Under the pieces are notes generated by a model, which worked only from the letters and a program-made list of their open reading frames with translations, searched no databases and was not told where the DNA came from. DNA of 64,000 nt. It comes from Phycisphaerae bacterium (GTDB lineage: Bacteria; Planctomycetota; Phycisphaerae; Phycisphaerales; Phycisphaeraceae). Both the position numbers and the translations under genes were made by a program. Below, piece by piece: positions 46,246 to 53,689 of the stretch. Each line of letters starts with the position of its first letter. Position 1 is the first letter of the stretch. Where the stretch lies: positions 1 through 64,000 of the forward strand of contig JAUIGU010000014.1 in NCBI GenBank assembly GCA_030432595.1. Reading direction: 5' to 3'.

Positions 46246-47928
46246 ATGCACAAGAACCGACTCGCCGCCAACCTCGCGATCGTGGCCGTGATGGCCGTCC
46301 TGCTCGTCTCGCTCCGCACGACCTGGGCGCGGACCGGCGGGCCGCTCGAACAGATCGACCTGTTCGTCCACCTGCGGTACGACCTGCTGCAGAACTACGT
46401 CGAGCAGCCCGACGACCAGGCGATGATCGAGGGCGCGGTGCGCGGCATGATCGAGTCGCTCAACGACCCATACACCGTGTACATGAACAAGGAAGAGTTC
46501 GACGACTTCAACAAGCACGTGTCCGGATCGTTCTCCGGCATCGGCGCCGAGGTCAACTACAACCCCGACGAGGAACGCCTGCAGATCATCTCGCCGCTCG
46601 AAGACTCGCCCGCCTACAACTCCGGCGTCATGGCCGGCGACATCGTGCTCGAAGTCGACGGCGAGGACACGCACCAGATGAAAGTCACCGAGGCGGTGCA
46701 GAAGCTCACCGGGCCCGAGGGCACGGACGTGACCATCAAGGTGCTCCACCCCACCGGCGACGAGGAGACGATCACCATCACCCGTGCCCGCATCGAGGTC
46801 AAGACCGTCCGCGGGTTCCAGCGCGACGCGGACCAGCACTTCCGCTACTGGCTCGACGAGGGCCGGAAGATCGGCTACGTCCGTCTGTCGCAGTTCAATC
46901 AGGACTCGGCCGCGGACCTGCGGGCGGTGCTCGATACGCTGGTCGACCAGGGCATGACCGCGCTGGTGTTCGACCTGCGGTTCAACCCCGGCGGCCTGCT
47001 GCCCGCCGCCAAAGAGATCAGCGACATGTTCCTCCCCGCCGGCCAGCGCATCGTTTCGGTCGGCGGGCGCTCCGTGCCCGAGCAGGTGTTCGAGAGCGAG
47101 CAAGGCGTGGTCGTGCCCGAAGACCTCCCCGTGGTGGTGCTCGCCAACGAGAGCAGCGCCTCGGCGTCGGAGATCGTCACCGGCGCGCTGTCCGAGAACG
47201 GCCGGGCGCTGTTCGTGGGCACGCGCACCTTCGGCAAGGGCAGCGTCCAGCAACTCAAAGAGCTCGACAATGAACTGGGCGCGCTCAAGATCACCAACGC
47301 GTACTACTACCTGCCCTCGGGCCGGAACATCCACCGCCGGCCGATCAACGGCGACGAAGGCCTGACCGAAGTCGAAAAGCCCGCGCTGGACGACGACGGC
47401 GCGCCCGTGCTGGATGATGATGGCAACCCCACGACCGAGACCGTGAAAATCGAGAAGCCCTGGGGCGTCGACCCGTCCGAGGGCCAGTACGTGCCCATGA
47501 CCGTTGAGGAGATCACCGAGATGATCGAACTGCGCCGCAACCGCGACGCGGTGCGCGACCGCAACGGCGACGAGGCCACTGCGATCACACCGTCGTACGT
47601 GCGCGAAGAACTGAAAGACCCGCAGCTCGCCGCCGCGTACGAGGCGGTCCTGGGCAAACTCGACACCGGCGACTGGCCGCAGGTCGGGCAGGACAACGTC
47701 GAGGCGATCCTCGCCGCCTCGGAGATCGAAGGCCTCAAACGCGCCCGCAAACGCGCCCTCGAAGCGTTGGACATGATCGACGAAGAACTCGCCGAGCTTG
47801 GCGTCGTCGCGCCCGCCGACGAGGCGATGATGCCGCCCGAGACGCTCGGCCCGGGCGTTGAAGACGCGATCGAAGACGCCACGGACCAAGCCGTGCAAGA
47901 CCTCGAGCCCGAGCCGGCTGCGCCGTGA
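46246..47928 (+). CDS. ctpA: Carboxy-terminal processing peptidase (S41 family)
   Basis: The 560-residue periplasmic or membrane-anchored protease has an N-terminal signal/anchor (about 8-28) and a PDZ domain (about 90-175, FSGIGAEVNYNPDEERLQIISPLEDSPAYNSGVMAGDIVLEVDGED). The S41 core has FDLRFNPGGLL, the Ser in NESSASASEIVTGAL and the Lys in FGKGSVQ. The C-terminal part (400-560) is a longer acidic helical extension. It cleaves proteins near exposed C-termini. The tsaD GTG start overlaps its stop by 4 bases. Confidence 0.93.
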   Translation: MHKNRLAANLAIVAVMAVLLVSLRTTWARTGGPLEQIDLFVHLRYDLLQNYVEQPDDQAMIEGAVRGMIESLNDPYTVYMNKEEFDDFNKHVSGSFSGIGAEVNYNPDEERLQIISPLEDSPAYNSGVMAGDIVLEVDGEDTHQMKVTEAVQKLTGPEGTDVTIKVLHPTGDEETITITRARIEVKTVRGFQRDADQHFRYWLDEGRKIGYVRLSQFNQDSAADLRAVLDTLVDQGMTALVFDLRFNPGGLLPAAKEISDMFLPAGQRIVSVGGRSVPEQVFESEQGVVVPEDLPVVVLANESSASASEIVTGALSENGRALFVGTRTFGKGSVQQLKELDNELGALKITNAYYYLPSGRNIHRRPINGDEGLTEVEKPALDDDGAPVLDDDGNPTTETVKIEKPWGVDPSEGQYVPMTVEEITEMIELRRNRDAVRDRNGDEATAITPSYVREELKDPQLAAAYEAVLGKLDTGDWPQVGQDNVEAILAASEIEGLKRARKRALEALDMIDEELAELGVVAPADEAMMPPETLGPGVEDAIEDATDQAVQDLEPEPAAP

Positions 47929-49097
47929 CGCTGATCCTCGGCCTGGAAACTTCCTGCGATGAAACCGCCGCCGCCGTGGTGGACGACACGCTGCACGTCC
48001 ACAGCAACGTCGTCGCCACGCAGTTCGACCTGCACGAGCGCTACGCCGGCGTCGTCCCCGAGATCGCCAGCCGCGCGCACCTCGAAAAGATCACGCCCGT
48101 CGTGACCGAGGCGCTGGAACGCGCAAGCGTCGACGTGCGTGACCTCGACGCCGTCGCCGTCGGGCACCGCCCGGGCCTCGTCGGCTCACTCATCGTCGGC
48201 GTGGCGGCGGCCAAGGCGCTGGCGTGGTCGCTCAACCTCCCGCTGATCGGCGTCGATCACGTCGAGGCGCACCTCAGCGCAGCGTCGCTGCGCGGTACGG
48301 GGTACCGGGTGCAGGGTTCGGGCGAACAAGACAAATCCGAAACCCGAGTGAACCCCGAGCATTTTTCGCGGCACGGCGCCGTACCCCCGAACCCCGAACC
48401 CCGCACCCCGTACCCCGCCCTCGGCCTGGTCGTTTCCGGCGGGCACACGTCGCTGTACCGCGTACACGGGCCGCGCCAACTCGAGTTTCTCGGGCGCACC
48501 ATCGACGACGCGCTGGGCGAGGCCTTCGACAAGGCCGCGGTGATCCTCGGCCTGGGCTACCCCGGCGGGCCGCGCATCGATGAACGCTCAACGCAAGGCG
48601 ACCCTGCGGCAGTGGACCTGCCCCGACCGCTGCTGGACAAAGACTCATTGGACTTCTCTTTCTCCGGGCTCAAGACCGCCCTGCTCTACGCGGTGCGTGG
48701 CCAACCCGTGGGGCGAGGCAAGGACGCGCGCTTCGAGCGCGACCATACCCACCTCACCGAGCCACAGATCGCCGACTTCGCCGCGTCGTTCCAGGCCGCC
48801 GCGGTGGACGTCGTGATCGAGAAACTCAACCGCGCCCTTTACCCCGAAGCCCACGGACTGAATCCGTGGACGACAAAACCCCGATCCATCATCCTCGGCG
48901 GCGGCGTCAGCGCGAACCGGGAACTGCGCCGTCGGGTACAAACGTTCGCCGGAGACCACGGCCTGGCCTGCCGCCTGCCTGACCCCGCGTTCTGCATCGA
49001 CAACGCCGCGATGATCGCCGGCCACGCCCACGCCCTGCTCGCCGAAGGCGACACCGCCGACCTTACCCTCCCGGTCATCGCGACCACCCGGGTCTGA
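47925..49097 (+). CDS. tsaD: tRNA N6-adenosine threonylcarbamoyltransferase with two in-frame inserts
   Basis: TsaD transfers the threonylcarbamoyl group to A37 of ANN-decoding tRNAs. The start is a GTG in MTLILGLETSCDETAAAVVDD. Metal ligands appear as ASRAHLEKI and IGVDHVEAH, and the ATPase core as GLVVSGGHTSLY and ILGGGVSANREL. The family is about 340 residues; this one has 390. The excess is mainly two stretches: about residues 123-165 (RGTGYRVQGSGEQDKSETRV and on, Pro-rich at the end) and about 306-320 ([15 protein letters not shown]). Both coincide with palindromic repeats. The catalytic motifs are intact and the frame is open, so it is probably functional. Confidence 0.92.
   Translation: MTLILGLETSCDETAAAVVDDTLHVHSNVVATQFDLHERYAGVVPEIASRAHLEKITPVVTEALERASVDVRDLDAVAVGHRPGLVGSLIVGVAAAKALAWSLNLPLIGVDHVEAHLSAASLRGTGYRVQGSGEQDKSETRVNPEHFSRHGAVPPNPEPRTPYPALGLVVSGGHTSLYRVHGPRQLEFLGRTIDDALGEAFDKAAVILGLGYPGGPRIDERSTQGDPAAVDLPRPLLDKDSLDFSFSGLKTALLYAVRGQPVGRGKDARFERDHTHLTEPQIADFAASFQAAAVDVVIEKLNRALYPEAHGLNPWTTKPRSIILGGGVSANRELRRRVQTFAGDHGLACRLPDPAFCIDNAAMIAGHAHALLAEGDTADLTLPVIATTRV
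48291..48419. repeat. Inverted-repeat insert inside tsaD (GGTACGGGG type)
   Basis: A G-rich segment (from 48291, CGCGGTACGGGGTACCGGGT) faces a C-rich one (about 48380-48419, with CCCCGAACCCCGAACCCCGC). They are imperfect inverted complements around an AT-richer loop. The segment adds roughly 35-40 codons between AASL and LGLVVSGGHTS, where other TsaD proteins have about 10 residues. Confidence 0.75.
48846..48870. repeat. GAAGCCCACGGA-family palindrome inside tsaD
   Basis: GAAGCCCACGGACTGAATCC followed by GTGG retains the family sequence, with a 7-bp stem CCACGGA (48851-48857) / TCCGTGG (48863-48869). It is read in frame as PEAHGLNPW just before the ILGGGVSAN motif. Confidence 0.8.
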
Positions 49098-49100
49098 CCC

Positions 49101-50090
49101 ATGTCCGAAACGACCCCGCCGAACCCCCCTCCGACGACGACCGAAGCGCCCCCGCCCGTCGATGATCGCAGCGCGATCCACTCGGCCGACAACGGGATCG
49201 ACACCGGCGAAGGCGGACCCGCCTCCAGCCCCACCCCCGCCCCGGAGCCGTGGATCGAGCGCGACCTGCTCTGCCACGCCTGCCTCTACAACCTGCGGAG
49301 CCTACGCAAGGACGCCCGCTGCCCCGAGTGCGGCACCCCGGTCGCGGACACCCTCGCCCGCGTCGTGCTCGATCAAGCGCGGCGGCAGGACGTCGAGACC
49401 TTCCGGTCGGGCATCTACCAACTCGCGTGGTCGCTCTTGTTCACGGCGTTGCTGATGCCCGGCACGATCTTCTTCGGCGTTCTCATGGACGGCGACGAAG
49501 GAATCATGGTCGTTCTGGTGGGCGGCGTGTTGATCGAGTACGTGTTCTGGGGCGCGGGCGTCGCCTCGATCGTCCGCGCGTTGCGCGAGACCGAAGGCTC
49601 GAACCGCTCGGCGTTCAAGGCCGCAACCAAGCTGGGGTGGAGCACCACCGGCGCGGCCGTACTCACCGTCCTCACGCTGGCGTACGCCGTGTTCGCAAAC
49701 AGCGGTGAAGTAATCATCTTCACGCTGCTCGTCTTGCTGGTGGCGGCGGTCCAGGCCCTGCGCGTGGGGTCGATCCTCGCGGTCGGCCCGGCCGTCTTGG
49801 ACGCGTTGCGCAACCTCACGCTGCCTGGCCACGCCAAGGCGCTCAAGGCCGCCACCGTCGCCGGGCTCATCACGACCGCGGCCCTGGGCTTGTCGCACCT
49901 GCTGATGCTGCCGGCCACGACAAACCTCGAGCCCTGGGACGACCTGGCGGCGATGTTCGTGCTCGCCGCGGTCATCGCCGCCATCGCGTGCTACGTCGCG
50001 GCGTTCTGGGCGTCCGTTACGCTGTTCATCAACGGCGGAGGCGTGTCAAAAGTCCTGGCGCGCGGTGCCGACGACACCACGACCGCGTGA
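49101..50090 (+). CDS. Zinc-ribbon multi-pass membrane protein of unknown function
   Basis: The 329-residue protein has a Pro/Thr-rich N-terminal tail (1-50), then the ribbon CHACLYNLRSLRKDARCPECG (about 56-76), then about six membrane helices (about 110-315). It shares the ribbon-plus-helices plan with the small protein at 44271, and this plan is frequent in planctomycetes. No transport or enzyme motif is visible. It starts 3 bases after the tsaD stop, so ctpA, tsaD and this gene probably form one transcript. Confidence 0.7.
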   Translation: MSETTPPNPPPTTTEAPPPVDDRSAIHSADNGIDTGEGGPASSPTPAPEPWIERDLLCHACLYNLRSLRKDARCPECGTPVADTLARVVLDQARRQDVETFRSGIYQLAWSLLFTALLMPGTIFFGVLMDGDEGIMVVLVGGVLIEYVFWGAGVASIVRALRETEGSNRSAFKAATKLGWSTTGAAVLTVLTLAYAVFANSGEVIIFTLLVLLVAAVQALRVGSILAVGPAVLDALRNLTLPGHAKALKAATVAGLITTAALGLSHLLMLPATTNLEPWDDLAAMFVLAAVIAAIACYVAAFWASVTLFINGGGVSKVLARGADDTTTA

Positions 50091-50144
50091 TGCGGTGAAT
50101 ACCAAAACTTCACATATGTTCACGCGTCGTGAAAGTACGACGCC

Positions 50145-51296
50145 TCAATCCGCCCGCGCCACCGCGTCGTCGTCCTCTTCACCGGGCGCCGGTTCGGCCA
50201 ACAGCAGCTTGATCGCCTCTTCGACCTGGCCGTTCTTCACGTCGGCGGCCCGCAGGACGCCCGACCGGTCCACAAGGTAATAGTCCGGGAAGCCGTTGAC
50301 GATGTACGCCGCCTCGGTCGCGTGGTCGATGTCGGCGGCGACGGGGTAGCGGATGTCGTGGCGCTTGACCGTGGCGGCCATGTTCTCGGCGCCGCGGCTC
50401 TGGCAGACGCCCAGGATCACCAGGCCTTCCGGGCCGTACTTGTCCATCAGCTCGTTGGTCTTGGGGATGCTCTGGATGCACGGGCCGCACCAGGTCGCCC
50501 AGAAGTCGATGAGCACAACCTTGCCTTTGAGGTCCTTCGCGGTGGGCGGCGCGGCGTTGAGCCAGTTTTCCAACTGCATGGCCGGCGGGCGCTGCCCCTC
50601 CAGCCCGGCGAAGCGCTCGCGCTGGTGGTCCGTGCCCTCGAGCATCGCCGCCGGCAGCGGTTCGTAGTCCAACGCCACTTTCTCGGCGTCGGCGGGGTCG
50701 GCGTTGCCTTGTTCGTCAACCGCGTCCGGGCCGGGTTGTTCTTGCAGGAGGTCTTGGACCACCGCTTCGATGTGCGAAGGCATGAGCCCCACGGCCCGGT
50801 ACCTGCCCTGCCGATCGACGACCGCGTACGTCGGGTACCACATGACGTTCAACGCGCGTTCGACGTTGCGCGAGCGGTCCTTGCCGCAGGGGTACTGGAT
50901 ATCGTGCTGCTCGGCGACCTGTTCCATTTTCTCCTGGCCGCGCGACGAACCGCAGATGCCCAAGACCACCACGCCCTGATCGGCGTACTTCGCCGCGAGC
51001 TCGTTGTTGTGCGGGATGCTCTTGATGCACGGCCCGCACCACGTCGCCCAGTAGTCCAGCACGACGATCTTGCCCTCCAGGTCGCGCGAGGTCACCGGGC
51101 CGTTCACCCAGTCGGAAAGCCGCATGCGGGGGATACGCTTGCCGATCATGGCGTCGTGGACCTTACGCTGCTGCGCGTCGCCCCAGAACCAGCCGGCGGG
51201 GTACGGGTTCTCCGCGGCGGCGGCACCGAAGGCGGGGATGATCAGCGCGGCAAACAGCAACGCGACGAGCGGCAGGCAGAAACGCGGGGCGGACAT
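50145..51296 (-). CDS. Exported protein with two tandem TlpA-like thioredoxin domains
   Basis: The 383-residue product has a signal peptide (about 1-28) and two redoxin domains in tandem. Domain 1 (about 50-190) has DYWATWCGPC (Cys87, Cys90), and domain 2 (about 235-370) has DFWATWCGPC (Cys270, Cys273). Both keep the full WCGPC active site. They are linked by an acidic segment and followed by an acidic tail. The product is likely a periplasmic thiol:disulfide reductase or oxidase, for instance in cytochrome c maturation. The two domains look like an internal duplication. Confidence 0.87.
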   Translation of the reverse strand: MSAPRFCLPLVALLFAALIIPAFGAAAAENPYPAGWFWGDAQQRKVHDAMIGKRIPRMRLSDWVNGPVTSRDLEGKIVVLDYWATWCGPCIKSIPHNNELAAKYADQGVVVLGICGSSRGQEKMEQVAEQHDIQYPCGKDRSRNVERALNVMWYPTYAVVDRQGRYRAVGLMPSHIEAVVQDLLQEQPGPDAVDEQGNADPADAEKVALDYEPLPAAMLEGTDHQRERFAGLEGQRPPAMQLENWLNAAPPTAKDLKGKVVLIDFWATWCGPCIQSIPKTNELMDKYGPEGLVILGVCQSRGAENMAATVKRHDIRYPVAADIDHATEAAYIVNGFPDYYLVDRSGVLRAADVKNGQVEEAIKLLLAEPAPGEEDDDAVARAD

Positions 51297-51415
51297 GGTT
51301 TCACTCCCGGGGTCAAAGGGGCAAGCCGAAGGGATAGTGCATGGTACGACGCCGCGCCGCCGGGGCCAAGGGCGGTTCGCAGATTTGCCGCGCCGATGGC
51401 CCTACACTCGCGGCC

Positions 51416-52324
51416 ATGGCGTTCGAGCTGTTGTTCCTCGGGTCCGGGACGTCGGCGGGCGTGCCGATGATCGGGTGCGACTGCGCGACCTGCACCTCCG
51501 ACGACCCGCGCGACCGGCGCGGCCGGCCGAGCGTGCTGCTCCGCATCCCGGATGATTCGTTGGACCTCAGCGACCGCGGCGCAACGACGTGGGACGAGAC
51601 CCGGCCGTCCTCGCAGGACACCGACGCCGACGGCTTCCACGCCCGGTTCAATCCGAACCAGATCGGGCACCGCCAGGTGCTGATCGACACGGCCCCGGAC
51701 CTGCGCGAGCAGTGCGTGGCCCACCGCATCTCCCGGCTGGACGCCGTGCTGTTCACGCACAGCCACGCGGACCACGTGTTCGGGCTCGACGACCTGCGGC
51801 GGTTCAACGCAGTGATGAAGCGGCCGCTGGACCTCTACGCCGAGCCGGACGTGATCGCCACGCTGCGGGGCATGTTCCGCTACGTCTTCGAGCCGCACAC
51901 GAACGTGAACGCATCGTTTATCCCAGAGTTGATCGCGTCGCCGCTCGAGGCCGAGCAACGGATCGAGATGCACGGCGCGGTGTTCACGCCGCTGCGTCTG
52001 ATGCACGGCCGGCTGCCGATCCTGGGGTTCCGGGTCGATCACGGAGGCACGGCGCTGGCGTACTGCACCGACTGCTCGACGATTCCCCCGGAAACGTGGC
52101 CGCACCTGGAAAACCTCGACGTGCTTGTCCTCGACGCCCTGCGCTACCGGCACCACCCCACGCACATGACCGTCGACCGCGCCCTCGAGGTGATCGAGCA
52201 GATCAAGCCCAAGCGGGCGTACCTGACGCACCTGGCCCACGACATCCACCACGCGACGCTGGCCGCGGAACTGCCCGAGGGCGTTGAGCCCGCGTACGAC
52301 GGTTTGAGTGTCGTGGTGACGTGA
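51416..52324 (+). CDS. MBL-fold metal-dependent hydrolase (PhnP-like)
   Basis: The 302-residue metallo-beta-lactamase-fold enzyme starts MAFELLFLGSGTSAGVPMIG. It carries CDCATCTSDDPRDRRGRPS, typical of PhnP-type phosphodiesterases with an extra zinc site. The hallmark HSHADHVFGLDDLRRF binds the two metals, and DTAPDLREQ and LTHLAHDIHH complete the site. Likely a cyclic phosphodiesterase acting on small nucleotide- or ribose-type substrates. A 75-base upstream extension is open but Arg/Gly-rich and unlike the family. It is divergent from the twin-thioredoxin gene. Confidence 0.87.
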   Translation: MAFELLFLGSGTSAGVPMIGCDCATCTSDDPRDRRGRPSVLLRIPDDSLDLSDRGATTWDETRPSSQDTDADGFHARFNPNQIGHRQVLIDTAPDLREQCVAHRISRLDAVLFTHSHADHVFGLDDLRRFNAVMKRPLDLYAEPDVIATLRGMFRYVFEPHTNVNASFIPELIASPLEAEQRIEMHGAVFTPLRLMHGRLPILGFRVDHGGTALAYCTDCSTIPPETWPHLENLDVLVLDALRYRHHPTHMTVDRALEVIEQIKPKRAYLTHLAHDIHHATLAAELPEGVEPAYDGLSVVVT

Positions 52325-52346
52325 GGTTGCAGGCGTTTTTTTGCCT

Positions 52347-52414
52347 GGGTGCCACCTGCGCTTGCGGCGGCGCGATGAACAGTCCACGCACGGTCGCAAG
52401 CGCCCGTGGCACCC
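52347..52414. repeat. Inverted repeat (GGGTGCCAC type) after the MBL-fold gene
   Basis: GGGTGCCACCTGCGCTTGCG at the left pairs with the complementary segment ending at 52414, with two mismatches inside the 20 bases. The loop contains GAACAGTCC. It fills the 97-base convergent spacer and could end transcription from either side. A T7 run precedes the left arm. Confidence 0.75.
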
Positions 52415-52421
52415 GCGAAAC

Positions 52422-53084
52422 CTACTGGAGGATCGGCCCGAGCTTCTTGTTCTTTGCGGGCGTGAAGCCGTGGTCATCTTCGAGGCGTTGTTGGGTGTCT
52501 TCGAAGAGGTACATGCCGCCGGGCTTGGACCACTCGTTTTTTTCGAAGACGAAGCGGTTGGTGGAGTAGCCCTTCTCGTCGCGGTTGCCGGGGCTGGGGT
52601 TGACCTGGAGCTCGGTGCCGGGGTCGTAGAGCGGGCCGTAGTTGCGGATGAGGCATCGCTCCAGGGCGCGGGGCGGGGTGTTGCCGGGGGTGATGCGGTG
52701 GTCGACGGCGTTGGCGATGGGCAGGCCGTCGGACGTGAACTTCCACTGACACACGGGGCAGGTAAACGTGCCGCTGACCGAATCCCAGCGGACGCCGACG
52801 CCGTCGCCGTGGTCGGGGTTGGGGCAGGTGTCCGCCAGGGCGACGAGCATGCCGTGGTCGGTCACGAGGAACACGCCGCGGTCGCGCGCGAAGCGTGAAT
52901 CGACGCCGGGCCGCTGGTAACGCTCGGGCAGCCCGATGAGGAACGGCCCGCCGCGCTTGGAACGCGAGGCAAACGCCGGGTTGGCGTGGGCGCTCTGCGG
53001 GTCGCCGCAGCCGGGCGCCAAGCACGCCATCAAAAGCAGCGATATCACGCCGAAGAACAGCCAAGAGCGATGACAAGACGCCAT
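52422..53084 (-). CDS. Lipoprotein with a Rieske-like domain and non-canonical ligands
   Basis: The 220-residue lipoprotein has a lipobox APGC (Cys26). Residues 45-135 resemble a Rieske 2Fe-2S domain (GGPFLIGLPERYQ, RGVFLVTDHGMLVALADTCPNPDHGD, TFTCPVCQWKFTSDGLPI). The canonical ligands are C-x-H and C-x-x-H. Here the first motif is C87-x4-H92 and the second is C109-x2-C112, with Cys replacing the last His. It may bind a modified Fe-S cluster or zinc. It starts 7 bases after a K+ channel gene on the same strand. Its C-terminal 80 residues are unrecognised. Confidence 0.75.
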   Translation of the reverse strand: MASCHRSWLFFGVISLLLMACLAPGCGDPQSAHANPAFASRSKRGGPFLIGLPERYQRPGVDSRFARDRGVFLVTDHGMLVALADTCPNPDHGDGVGVRWDSVSGTFTCPVCQWKFTSDGLPIANAVDHRITPGNTPPRALERCLIRNYGPLYDPGTELQVNPSPGNRDEKGYSTNRFVFEKNEWSKPGGMYLFEDTQQRLEDDHGFTPAKNKKLGPILQ

Positions 53085-53091
53085 GCAGGCT

Positions 53092-53640
53092 CTATCGGCC
53101 CGCGGTCGGCTCGGGGTGCAGGGTTTCCGGTGGCGCCTCCCCCCAGCGCTTCTGCCACGCGAACTGCATCGCCAGAAAGGTGAACGACGCCGACCACGTC
53201 AGCATGAGCAGCCCGGTGATCGCCTCGATCCCCGCCATGAACCGCAGCGGCCCGACCGGCACGATGTCCCCGAACCCCACGGTCGTGTAGACGCAGGCCG
53301 AGTAGTAGCACATGTCGTAGAAGCTGCCGTTGTAATCCCCGGCCAGGTGCCCCACGGGGTCCAGCAGCCACGCGTGCGACGCCCACATGGCGCCGGCGAA
53401 CAGCAAGATCTCGAGGCAGTGGACCGTCAGCAGCACCAGCACGCCGAAAGGCAACGCCCACTGCAACCGCGGGCTGCGGCTACGGCTGCGGGCGACCCAG
53501 ATGAGCGCTTCGAGCGTGCCCCAGTGCGCGACGACGCACAACAACGCCACCACAATCGACAACACCGACACGGGGATCACCCCGGATTGCCCCGCCGAAT
53601 CCAGCGGAGAGCCGACGACGTGTGCGAGCAGATTCACCAC
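53092..53640 (-). CDS. Two-TM potassium channel-like protein
   Basis: The 182-residue membrane protein has hydrophobic segments near 22-50, 63-90 and 135-160. A pore loop before the last one carries the K+ selectivity filter TTVGFGD (119-125). It resembles the ion-channel (Ion_trans_2) domain without a C-terminal RCK or cyclic-nucleotide domain. It is 49 bases downstream of the glycosyltransferase gene and 7 bases upstream of the Rieske-like lipoprotein, so the three may be co-transcribed. Confidence 0.85.
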   Translation of the reverse strand: MVNLLAHVVGSPLDSAGQSGVIPVSVLSIVVALLCVVAHWGTLEALIWVARSRSRSPRLQWALPFGVLVLLTVHCLEILLFAGAMWASHAWLLDPVGHLAGDYNGSFYDMCYYSACVYTTVGFGDIVPVGPLRFMAGIEAITGLLMLTWSASFTFLAMQFAWQKRWGEAPPETLHPEPTAGR

Positions 53641-53689
53641 CCGAGAACTCTACCACCCTGTCAGCGGCCGAGTCACTTTGGCGGCCGAG

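Noticed and set aside
45670-47898. A 742-codon minus-strand open frame opposite ctpA and overlapping radA
   Set aside because: It is antisense to a clear S41 peptidase and has no recognisable domain except where it runs into a shifted radA reading.
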